In this document: piece by piece, positions 30,328 to 40,376 of the stretch
Layout: the number at the start of each line of letters is the position of its first letter
Position numbering within the stretch: the first letter of the stretch is position 1
Program-made: the position numbers and the translations under genes
Assembly (NCBI GenBank): GCA_015179125.1
Contig: WHVA01000064.1
Location: forward strand, 248,001-312,000
Origin: Gautieria morchelliformis
Taxonomy: Eukaryota; Basidiomycota; Agaricomycetes; Gomphales; Gomphaceae
Reading direction: 5' to 3'
Length of the DNA: 64,000 nt
The notes under the pieces: model-generated
Databases searched by the model: none
Told to the model about the DNA's origin: nothing
The model's input: only the letters and a program-made list of their open reading frames with translations

Positions 30328-31722
30328 TAATGAATCATGTATGCACCCATGGAACAGCCGAACATGCAGAGCTCTCTCCCGACCTGTGGGATGGGCCTCC
30401 CAGCGACTCTAGACATGAAAGTGGTAATAGTCTCGACTGAATCATCAGAGATTATAAGATTGCGCCTCTTGTCATAATCCACAGGTTTCAAAGCTTGTGC
30501 ATTGTGAAATAGATCCAATAGTGATCTTGGGGATCCAGAATTTTGACAATGTGGTGATATCGATATGCCAGCTGATCCTCCGGTGACACTCTCACAGAAC
30601 CAGAAACAATACCAAAATCAGAAATGGGGGAAGGCCCAAAGTGCAGTTGGATAGCATGTCCTCACATGTAACGTGTTCTCACAGGTAGCGTGTCCTCACA
30701 GGCAGCGTGTCCCCACATGTAACGTGTCCTCACAGGTAGCATGTCCCCACACGTAATGTGTCCCCACAGGTAGCGTGTCCTCACAGGTAGCTTGTCCCCA
30801 CACGTAACGTGTCCCCACAGGTAGCGTGTCCCCACAGGTAGTGTGTCCCCACCAGTAGCGTGTCCCCACCGGTAGTGTGTCCCCACACGTAACATGTCCT
30901 CACTGGTAGCGTGTCCCCACTAGTAGCATGTCCTCACACGTAACGTGTCCCCACACATAACATGTCCCACATGTACCGTGTCCTCACAGGCAGCGTATCC
31001 TCACACATACCGTGTCCTCACATGTAATGTGTCCCCACAGGTAGCGTGTCCTCACACATATAAGGGACATGTATCAGTATCTATTTTGTGACATATATAG
31101 ACATAAATAAAATAGCAAAAGAAAGCACATTGAAGCAGCTGTTGTCATCCATTTTAGCAAAGCCTGGATAATTTATTGATATCTACCTTTTAAAAAAATG
31201 TCAAAAAATGTACAGTACATGTAACCTGAAGCTGGTATTAATTTTAGCAAAGTCAGGATAATTCATTGATATCTATACTTATTTTTCAACAAATGATAAA
31301 AAAAACACACTACATTAAAACAGAAGTTGTTATTAACTTGAGCAAAGAAGTTATTGACATCCATTTGCGAAGCAATGTCAAAAAAATGTATAGGATATTT
31401 AGGTTGGCTGTTATTGAGGTTAGCAAGTTGCATTTATTGATGTCTATTTGCGAATAAATATCGAAAAATGTACAGGATATGTAAGTTGGCTATTGTTAAG
31501 GTTAGCAAGTTAGGTTTATTGATAGCTATTTGTGAAAAAATATCGAAGAAATAAACAGGCCATTCAAGCAGAAGCTGGTGGCAATTCACAGCCAAAGGCA
31601 GAAAAGCCCAGAGAAGCCCAGAGAAGCCCAGAGAAGCCCAGAGACACCCAGAGCCAAGCCAAAGCAATAGTAAGCCCACCAGTACAACCAGAACACAGAA
31701 AGACACCAGTGGGGAGTGCGGT
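30328..31722 (-). mobile_element. Helitron-like unit 3, truncated at both ends
   Basis: Lacks about 150 bp including the 3' hairpin: the boundary sequence jumps from CTCTTAGA to TAATGAATCATG. Retains the shared block, the 17-bp array (30654-31058) and the about 82-bp repeats (31110-31560). Breaks off at 31722 inside the CACCAGTGGGGAGTGCGGT region. Confidence 0.6.
30654..31058. repeat. 17-bp tandem array, unit 3
   Basis: About 24 degenerate units, including variants CACC(A/G)GTAG not seen in the other arrays. Confidence 0.85.
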
Positions 31723-32264
31723 TCTGCCTAGATTATCTATTTTTCAAAGAATGTCAAAAAAATGCTCTGTACATTTAACCTGGAGCTGTTGTCAATTTTC
31801 ACAAACTCAGGATAATTTATTGACATCTATTTGCGAAAAAATGTCAAAAAAGTAGAGTACATTGAAGCAGAAGCTGTTATTAATGCCCAGCCAAAGACAG
31901 AGAAGCCCAGAGACTGACAGAGAAACCCAGAGCCCAGCCAAAGCCATAGTAAGCCAGCCACCAGTATAGGAGGAGTGGCTGGTAAGCAGCTTTACAGTAA
32001 ATAAAACAATAAAACAAACCACATTTAAAAGCAGAATATATTGTCATTGATTTTAGAGGAAACTTATTGATGTCAATTTTCGAAAAAAACCTGAAAAATA
32101 TTGATATTAAAATTATTTTTTTCAGCAGTCTTTGGATGTTATTTAAATCTATTTTCGAAAAAAATCACAAAAATATAATGCACATGTGACAATACAATAT
32201 GATGAAAAAAAAAGGAACCAATAAAATTACCCACACAAATAAAATAAAATACATGGCAATGCAT
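31723..32264. repeat. Degenerate remnant of the AT-rich repeat family
   Basis: Further diverged copies of the about 82-bp repeat and of the CCCAGCCAAAG.CATAGTAAGCC block, with several poly-A runs. No gene. Confidence 0.55.
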
Positions 32265-32453
32265 TAAAAAAAAGATATTACCTACCAATAGAAAGCCAGC
32301 CAAGCCAATAGATAGCCAGCCAGCCAAAGCAATAGACAGCCAGCCAAGCAATAGACAGCCAGCCAGCTAAAGGAGGAGACAGCACACAGATCAGAGATCT
32401 CACAGAGCAGACAGCACACAGAGCGGACAGCAGACAGAGCAGACAGCAGAAAG
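32265..32453 (+). repeat. 189-bp inverted repeat, left arm
   Basis: Identical by eye to the reverse complement of 34582-34770 over its whole length. Composed of GCCAGCCAAGC- and AGCAGACAGC-type short repeats. Its inner edge is where Copia-C coding sequence breaks off. Confidence 0.9.
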
Positions 32454-33803
32454 AGGAATCGCCAGTTGGGCAGGTTCCTGACGTTCCCTCCTTACCGTTC
32501 GGCCTTTATACCGCAACATCCCTTTCTTGTCTCGAATTAAGCACTTCTGATCCTTGAGTAGAACCGAGTAGCCAGCCGCGTCGCATCGTGTTAGGGAGAC
32601 GAGCGTAAACGCGAGATTGGGACAGTACAGCACGTCCTTCAAGGTAATGTGTGTTGTCGTTCTGCGGTTAGGTATCCCGACCTTCATGCTACCTATCCCG
32701 GTAGCCTTGAAGACTGTCTTGTCCATGGCAGTGACCGTCCGTGGCGTGATCTCGTCGAAGGTGATGAAGCGATGCCTACTCGGCGACATATGACCTGACG
32801 CGCCCGAGTCGTAAACGTCGACTTCTCGTCCCATTGACCGACTCGTTCCCAGCGCAAGCGCGGTCCCAGCGAGCGTCGTGGTAAAGGCAAAATCCTCACC
32901 CTCTACCGCTGCATTCGCCGAGTCGCCTCCTTTCTTATCCTCATCCTTCTTCTCCTTTTTCTTGCCTTTAGAATGACAATCCGCTTTGATATGCCCCTTT
33001 TTGCCGCACTTCCAACATTCCACATCTGTCCGCGTGGTGTTGGAACTACTGCTGCGTGGCTGGTGCTTTCCGCGATTTTTGACCACCGCGAGTGCGTTCT
33101 CACTTGCCTTGAATTGTCGTTCCTCAATTGATAATCGCTCGAACTCGTCGATTAGAGTGCTGACCACCTGGTCCGGCTCGAGTCTTGCCTTTGCGTGTGT
33201 CGCCGACATCGTTATCGCATTGATGAGCACCTGATACGACTTTGGGGGCGATCCGAGGATGACAGTGACCAGGTCATCATCGGTGAGTCCCGTGTTCATC
33301 CCTGCGAGTTGCTCCTGCATTCTCATGAGGGACTCTAGGTGTGTGCGGACGTTCAATTCGTCCTCGCACTTCAGCTTGTACATGCGTCATCGCATATCAA
33401 CTTTGACCGTGAGTGCCCTTGTCTCATGCTTTGCACATACAGCCTCCCAGACCTCCTTTGCCGTAGCTAGGTTGCGGACTTCGATGAGGACGCTATCGGG
33501 GACAGTGGTAAATATTTGTGCCATTATCGCTGCCTCACGCTGATTGTAGTCATCCCAGCGTTTCTCGAGGTCCTCTAGGTCCTCTTTCTCCTTGTCTGTG
33601 AGTATGTGGCCGTCAGGGTACGTCGGGATCATGCGAGGGATCCGAGCGGTCCCTTCAAGGTGATGCTTCACACCATGGGTTGCCGCCAGCGTAGCTAACG
33701 TCTGGCTTTTCCAGGTGACCCAGTTCGTGTCGTCCCTGGCCACCTTCGGGACGATGAACGACTTGGAGGTGGAGGTAGACGTTGTGGGCTCTGCGGGGCC
33801 CAT
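32454..33803 (-). pseudogene. Copia-C Gag and protease, truncated
   Basis: The ATG at 33803 lies inside the primer-site sequence. UBN2-type Gag (WVTWKSQTLATLAATHG, EVWEAVCAKHETR) to an in-frame TGA at 33387-33389, then in the same frame MYKLKCEDELNVRTHLESL, a CCHC knuckle (CWKCGKKGHIKADC) and an intact protease site DVYDSGASGHMSPS. The coding part stops at about 32454, where the 189-bp inverted repeat begins, so integrase, RT and RNase H are lost. The TGA follows CGA and probably replaced an Arg codon. Confidence 0.88.
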
Positions 33804-33807
33804 AACC
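33796..33807 (-). other. Copia-C primer binding site containing the Gag start codon
   Basis: GGTTATGGGCCC on the minus strand, identical to the Copia-A site. Here the ATG inside it is the first codon of Gag (MGPAEP). Confidence 0.6.
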
Positions 33808-34505
33808 TTTAGCGGTTATGCGCAGTAACTATTATGAGTAGAGTCTCAGTGAACGGTCAGTTCACTGAGCATGTATACCTACGCTACCTATTATGAGTAG
33901 AGTCTATAACATAGTAAGTATATGATCATGGTGCATAATGGGGTGGGGGCATGTACCTCAGTGAACGGTCAGTTCACTGAGGGGTTAGCGACTGTGGAGC
34001 GGGTAGATATAGGGCCTCGGTCAAACTTGACCGAGGCCAGTAATGCTATATTACTAGATGATGATAAACCCTTCCATAACCTACTTGTCCCTGCGTTCAA
34101 CGCTTACCGACCCTGACTCCAACATGGAGTGGGTGTTCTCGATAGTGAGCAGCGACCTTCCATCGCTGCCTTGAATACATGAGAAACTCATTCTAATCAT
34201 ATTATGAGTCCATTGTTTGCAAACAGCTATTCTCTTTGCATACTTCTTGCACTGTCCATTGTCACTTATATTTCTCCCAGCCTCCGTCCACCGTTCCTCG
34301 TCTCAGTGTCCAGGCGCGTCATCCCGCCGATGTGCCGGGCGCGCGAATTCCCTACTTGGCCCAGGACGTATGATGATATAAGCGGCATCCGAGAAGTCCG
34401 AGAATTCGGTAGCAACCCCGCAAAGTTCAACTTTGCGGATGATTCAGCAGACAACCGGGGTTGTTTTTCCCATGGGGGGTTGCCACACAGAATTATCCAT
34501 TAACA
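33808..34505 (-). repeat. Copia-C 5' LTR (approximate ends)
   Basis: Starts TGTTAATGGATAATTC at 34505 on the minus strand and ends near the primer site; the inner end is not clear. It contains perfect or near-perfect palindromes at 33845-33869, 33957-33981, 34015-34036 and 34418-34438, and a repeated TATTATGAGTAGAGTCT. Confidence 0.5.
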
Positions 34506-34582
34506 TGTAGCAAACACGGTACCTTCAGCTGCAGCACAGCGGAGGGCGTTCAGTATTTACACCAACCTTGTTTATTCTGAGC
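34502..34582 (+). repeat. 81-bp direct repeat, copy 1
   Basis: One mismatch to 34772-34852. The two copies bracket the right arm of the 189-bp inverted repeat. Confidence 0.88.
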
Positions 34583-34770
34583 TTTCTGCTGTCTGCTCTG
34601 TCTGCTGTCCGCTCTGTGTGCTGTCTGCTCTGTGAGATCTCTGATCTGTGTGCTGTCTCCTCCTTTAGCTGGCTGGCTGTCTATTGCTTGGCTGGCTGTC
34701 TATTGCTTTGGCTGGCTGGCTATCTATTGGCTTGGCTGGCTTTCTATTGGTAGGTAATATCTTTTTTTTA
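34582..34770 (-). repeat. 189-bp inverted repeat, right arm
   Basis: Exact reverse complement of 32265-32453 as far as I can read. Confidence 0.9.
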
Positions 34771-34771
34771 A

Positions 34772-34852
34772 AACATGTAGCAAACATGGTACCTTCAGCT
34801 GCAGCACAGCGGAGGGCGTTCAGTATTTACACCAACCTTGTTTATTCTGAGC
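34772..34852 (+). repeat. 81-bp direct repeat, copy 2
   Basis: Begins AACATGTAGCAAACATGG. Leads into the unique sequence before the CHAT gene. 34853-35328 holds no gene that I can see. Confidence 0.88.
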
Positions 34853-35377
34853 ACAAACATCCTTCAGAGGCTTCGTTATGTTATTGTCCAAGAACAGGCG
34901 AGCAACAGGGGCGGGGTATAAGGACTCGGATCCGGGCATCTGCACTGTCGGATACTCAACTTAGGTCCCAATTAAACAGATACCCATTCTGAGAAAATTT
35001 AAAACATAATTCGCAATCTGGACTAGGTTGGAACACCAAATCTCGAAGAATAGATATAACTTTGGAAGCCCCTCTACGGCGGGCTAGCAATTATTCCTAC
35101 GCCATGATTGGCCAAGACTGGATATACCGTCCCCACAATCAATATAGTGTAACATGACGACTATCTCTCGACCTTACAGACTAGTAACACCGGCGATGTC
35201 AGGGATATCTGGGACACCGATCGACGGAAGGCGCCATCTGGGATGTAATAGTGGTATAAGGGACCAAATCAGGCATGACTTACGATTACCACTGATGACG
35301 GAATGAAACCGTGCTACCAAAGACAATCTCACATCCCCATATGAATGAAAGGTACCCATGAAACCAATGGCACATTA

Positions 35378-35717
35378 GGGTGTTTCACGCTTGCGTTTTC
35401 GTGGTTTTTCAGAGGTTTTTTCGTCAACGTTTTCGTCGCCGCTTTTGGAAAAAGGTCAGCGAAAATGCGTGGAAAATGCCAAGCGTGAAACGGGTGGATC
35501 CCGGCATTAAGACAAGTTACATTGATTATATAATACACGTAAGGGAACTTTCTATTGCCTGAAAAACGCCATGAAAAATGCGATCAAAAACGCGGCGAAA
35601 GGGCCTCCGGCGGCGCTTTTGCAACTCACGTTTTTCTAGGGCATTTTCCGAAAACGCCTCAAAAACGTCGTGAAAATATCGACGAAAACGCCACGAAAAC
35701 GCAAGCGTGAAACACCC
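35378..35717. mobile_element. Foldback MITE (340 bp, TA target duplication)
   Basis: 27-bp perfect terminal inverted repeats beginning GGGTGTTTCACGCTTGCGTT, flanked by TA at 35376-35377 and 35718-35719. Further arms of TTTTCGTCG/CGACGAAAA type extend inwards. The TA duplication suggests the Tc1/mariner group; no transposase inside. It lies in the last coding exon of the CHAT gene. Confidence 0.88.
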
Positions 35718-38700
35718 TATTGTGTGTGCGTAGCTTCTGGACTGCGTGATGGAGTGCATGCGCAGCCCGAGTATATTCTGGTGCTTGCTCTTGAAAAAGG
35801 TAGGCATACACCTCATCTGCGATGTACGGCGCGTCGTTATCATTGATAGACCACATCGTTGCAATTACCCCTTTATATCCCACGAATAGCAGCCCAGCGG
35901 CTAGATGAATAGCTTCTTCCGGAAGACTGTCATGGCCTGTAGCAGTCTGACATGCGGAGAGGAAGGCGAATTCAGCATGGGGGAGTGGCTTTGTGGTTAG
36001 CTCTGAAATTTTGAGAAGTCCGTTCTGAAGGAGAAGCCCACTCCTCATAGGCTTGGCTGCGTCCTGTGTGCCGTGACAGGCAAGATGTACCCAACTGCAT
36101 TCCGATAGGCTTGCTACCACCCGTTCCATTGTCGCCTCCTCTCTCTCAAGGGTAACGACAGGCATTTTACCTATATGTCTTCGAATATTGGCGAGCTCTT
36201 TTTCGGTCCCCGGCAGTGACGTTGCCCCGGGTGTAGAAGGTTGCGCGACGGCAAGCAATTTAAATGACTTAGCTGGTCCCAAGTGCCTTGCGCCAAGGAT
36301 CGCGGTCAAGGTAGGGATATACGACGAGACGAAAAAGTCTGAAATCTTGTGTCCCAATGTATCGGTGTCATAGAGACCTGCGGCGTGAATTGGCAGAAAT
36401 GTCAGAGGCCCCGTAGGACACCACCAGATGCGCGGTGTATCCAGAGTACCGCATACCTTCCTCGATTGGCTATCCATCAGCGAAGCGGTCACAGTGTCAG
36501 TGTGTCGACAGAACTCACCGCAGATGAAAGCTGTTCCAATATCGGTTTCACCACCATTAACCAGAGATTAGCCATAATTCCTTTGAACCCCTGGTTGTCG
36601 CCACTTAAGCGCATCTTCACCATGTCTCTCTCAGATCGAAAGCGCAGACGTGCGGCCGAAGTTAATTTTTTGAGGGAATGCTGCATCATCTGTGCTGTGT
36701 CGCACGAGAGTTGATCCAAGTAGACCGGGAGGACATTCTCCTGGTTAGGTCTCAGTAATAAGGCGTCACACCGACGCTTGTGGACATTGATAACCACAAC
36801 GGGACCAGAACGGGCGGCATTTTTCAGATGAGCAAGTTTCTTGGGGTTTAAAAAGTCTTCAAAGCCTGGCAGTCCACGAGCACTCTGAATCAGTGCCTCC
36901 CATTGCACAGCCAACTGACGATATCTTTGACTAAGCTGCTCGGGGGCCAGCTTGTCCCCAGGTTCAAAAACTATACTTCGGGTGCTTGCGTGCTCCAATT
37001 CCTCAGAAACTTGTCTAATACGCAAAGCCAAGTGGGTGTCCACAGCACTTAATTCATCGACTGGGGTCCGGAGGCGGTGTAGCTGTCCCCAAACGATGGA
37101 TCGCCCTTGTTCCAACCACTCCAACGCAGTGTCAGACTGCCCTGAGGCAATAGCCGCAGCAGCAGCATCTTGTGCTATCTTGCCTATATCTTCAAGCCAA
37201 GCGTGTCGAGCACTTATAGGTAATCCCAGCCAAACAACACGTGGAAGGAGTTCCAATGCGCATCGGTATGCGTCGATGGACAGGCCCACCTCTTGACGCG
37301 AGGCACATTGAGCCCACTGCCAGGCGGCATGGAAACGGACTGAGGGGGGCCCGCCGGAGGAACGAGCGGCGGCGGAGAGGTGAGCGATGGCCGCATCAAG
37401 GTCCACGGGCTCGCCGAAGTGCAGGAAGCGAGTCATAACTGATTCTCCAAGGTTGCTCAGAAATGCAGCTTTGTCCGGGTGATCATCTGACGTTAGCATT
37501 AGAGCATCCTCGTGCATGCTTACTGATGCCTGGAGATCAGTCGAGTTTCTCTGGAGTACAAATAGGTGCCGCATAGCACTTCCGAGATTGCTCAAAATAT
37601 AGGACTGGTGGGGATGTCCATTCGAGACCAGGTGCATAGCACCCCGCAGTGCGGAAATTGACTTTTCGAGGGTCGGGAGGTCGCCCAGACGTTCAAAGCG
37701 ACAGGTCAATGAACAGCCGAGATGATTTAACCGACTCGATTCCTCCGGGTGGCTCTCCGGAGTAAGTTCAACTGCACTTTCCAGCACTGAAATCGCCCCA
37801 TCGATGTCGGCAACCATTCCATTCCGCTCAAAGCGACGCATGATTGAATTTCCGAGGTTGTTGGGGAGGGAAGGCTTGTTCGGATGACCTTTTGAGGTGA
37901 GACGCACGGCATCCTGCAAATTTGCAATTGCGTCGTCGATGTCACAGGAAATGCTGAGGCGCTCGAAGCGGCGCATTAAGGAACTTCCAAGGTTGTCCAA
38001 CCTATTCGGTTTCTGTGGGTCGTCGTCTGAAGTGGCATGAACAGCCTCCGTGAGCATCAAAATTGACTTCTCAATATCCACCAGGTCTCCAAAGCGTTCG
38101 AAACGCCGTGTGATGGTATGCGCAAGCATGTTCCGACGACTAGTGCTCTTTGGGTGACTGTCGGGAGTCAGTTGAACGGCTTCTTCTACCATTCCTTTTG
38201 ACTCTTCAAGGCTCGCCAGGTCACCAAGACGTTCAAAGCGCGCCATGACAGAGCCGCTTAAGTCGTTAAGAAATGCGGGCTTGTCGGGATGATCACATGG
38301 AAGAAGCCGTAGGGCGTCCTCCAGTGCAGAAATCGACTTTTCCAAATCCAGCAGGTTTCCGATGCCTATAAAGCGATACCAATAGGAATTACCCAGGGCC
38401 TTGAGCACCATAGGTTTGTTCGGATGGTCGGTCGCGGTCAGTCGTATCGCACCCTCCAGTGCTAAAATTGCTTCCTCCACGTCAGTGATGTCACCCAGTC
38501 GTTCAAAGCCACACATGAGTGAGTTGCCGAGATTCATGAACCTTACTGGCCTATCAGGGTGTCCCTCCGGCGTCATCGTCGTAGCCTTTTTTGACCCAGA
38601 AACACAAGCCTCTAGATCAGGGAGGTTCCCGAGGCATTCGAAACGACGCATGGTTGAGACGCTAAGGTTACTCAGAAAGGTCGCCATGTCGGGATGATCA

Positions 38701-39860
38701 TCTGGTGTCATTTTCACAGCATTCTGACGAGCAACGTTGCACTGCTCGAGGTCGGCCAGCTCGCCAATATTCTGAAAGCGCTGTAGAAATAAATGCCCCA
38801 GCTTGTCAAAGACGCCAGCCCCGCCAGGATGATCGCCATCAATGAGCCCTGCCACCTCCTCCATGATAGACATGGCCTGTTCTAGATCGTGTAAAGCCGC
38901 AAACCGTTCGAAGCGGTGGGAGAACGCGCTTGCAAGATTCGTCAAGAATAGAGGTCTGGTCGGATGCCCATCTGGCAAGCACCGCAGTGCATCTTGCATG
39001 TTCGTAATTGCCTGGTCGATATGGGGAAGCTCTCCATGGTGGTCATAATGGCGCATCATTGCCGCAGCAAGGTTGTTTAGAATAAGGGGTTTGGTTGGGC
39101 TACTGTCTGGTGTTGATCGTGCGATGTCTTTGAACATGGATAAGGCATACTCGAGGTCAACATCATTTCCAAGACGTTCGAAGCGACGCATGATGGCGCC
39201 ACTGAGATTAGCCATTAAAGGCAATCTGTGGGAATGATTACCCAGACAAAGCCGCATGCCATCCTCTAGTCCGGTAATCGCCTGGTTGATGTCCGTGAGC
39301 TCGCCGAGTCGCTCAAAGCGAGTCAGAAGCGATACACCGAGATCGTTCAAATATCCAGGCTTATCCAAATGGCCGTCAGGGACAATTCCAACAACATGGG
39401 CCCGCAGGGAGATTGCCTCTTCAAGGGCAGGGACAACCCCGATGCGTTCAAACTGGCGCATAAAAGAAGAGGAGAGATCCATAATGCGAGATGTTTTATA
39501 GGGGTGGTCGTCTGAGGTCAATCTCACTGCCTGCTCGCGCGCAGAGATCGACTTCTCGAGGTCCACGAGATTTCTTAGATAGTCGAACCGGCACAAGAAC
39601 AGATACCCAATGTCGTCCAGAAGCTCGAGCTTATCAGGGTCATCGTCTGGGACGCATTGGAGCTCTGCATACGCAGCATCTATATCTACGCCATCCAGGG
39701 CAGATACAGCATCTGACACATCTGTGTGGGCGTCGTGGAGCGGGAGGGAATGGACAATATGGTTCTCGTGCTGCCCATGCTTCATGCCGATCTCGTTGTA
39801 CGGTGTCTCGTGTGGGCTCGTGTGGGCTCGAAACCCGGGTGTCGAAACTAAAAAAGGCAT
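35659..39860 (-). CDS. TPR-like repeat / CHAT domain protein, C-terminus altered by a MITE
   Basis: Exons 39860-36519 and 36456-35659 (62-bp intron, donor GTGAGT, joint frame kept); about 1379 residues as it now reads. The N-terminal two thirds are seventeen tandem 45-residue helical repeats of the form DDHPDKxxxLxNLGxSxMxRFERLGdlxDLExAIxxLedAvxLtp. A helical linker follows, then a caspase-like CHAT domain with DTPRIWWCPTGPLTFLPIHA, the His motif LACHGTQD (about 36075) and the Cys motif LSACQTATG (about 35950). CHAT proteins are predicted cysteine peptidases; in bacteria some act as defence or death proteases, in fungi the role is unknown. The MITE at 35378-35717 replaces the last residues: the frame now ends FSSIFSRRF, while beyond the element the original ending VPLVSWVPFIHMGM and a TGA at 35329-35331 survive. 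Start chosen at 39860, the first ATG of the open frame. Confidence 0.9.
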
Positions 39861-40376
39861 AAGTATATCAGGGACGGGGACGGTGCAGCGTAAATACACG
39901 CCTCGGGCACGTGTCCCCAGCTACAGCATGAAGAAGGGTTCACCGTTTGAGACTCTAATCGCCGAGTAATCCGATAGTGCTGGTTAGATCGAGAATAGCA
40001 TTTCTCCAAGGTAGCAGCGAATAATCGTGGGCGATGGGCACACGTGCGTCACTGCTGTGGGTGGCTATTGACGCGTTGTGGGTGGCGGTCGGCGGAAACC
40101 GATTGTGACGATATCTTAATTAGCACAGCTCTCGAGTCGCGAATGGCAATGCTAGACGTTGCGTGAACGTGCAACCAAGCAAGGCCGCTACTTCTGCCGA
40201 ATACATCACCGGTTCATTTTAGGTGTGCCACGGTACTGTACGGTAAATCTATGTGATCCGAGTGCCGACCCTGGGTGTGGGCGCCTGTGACTTCGAAGTA
40301 AATATAACACCATATCTGTCTAGCCACCCAACATGACAAGGAAGCAGCACCGCATCGCACTTTCCTCGTCTCCTCC
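39861..40376. promoter_or_regulatory. Divergent intergenic region of the CHAT gene and its neighbour
   Basis: 516 bp between two start codons pointing apart, so it should hold both promoters. I see no clear TATA box. A GTGGGTGGC phrase is repeated near 40060-40090. Confidence 0.5.

Noticed and set aside
28914..30895. Proteins made of WGHVTCEDTLP-type repeats
   Set aside because: They are read-through of the 17-bp satellite. They occur in several frames and lack a start context or flanking exons.
25937..31058. CRISPR-like array
   Set aside because: The 17-bp units are contiguous and degenerate with no spacers, and the genome is fungal.
34204..34503. 99-codon protein with a hydrophobic start
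   Set aside because: It lies in the Copia-C LTR and is built around the palindromes. No splice or domain support.
32265..34770. DNA transposon with 189-bp terminal inverted repeats
   Set aside because: No target duplication at the outer edges, and the 81-bp direct repeat brackets only one arm. Kept as a rearrangement instead.
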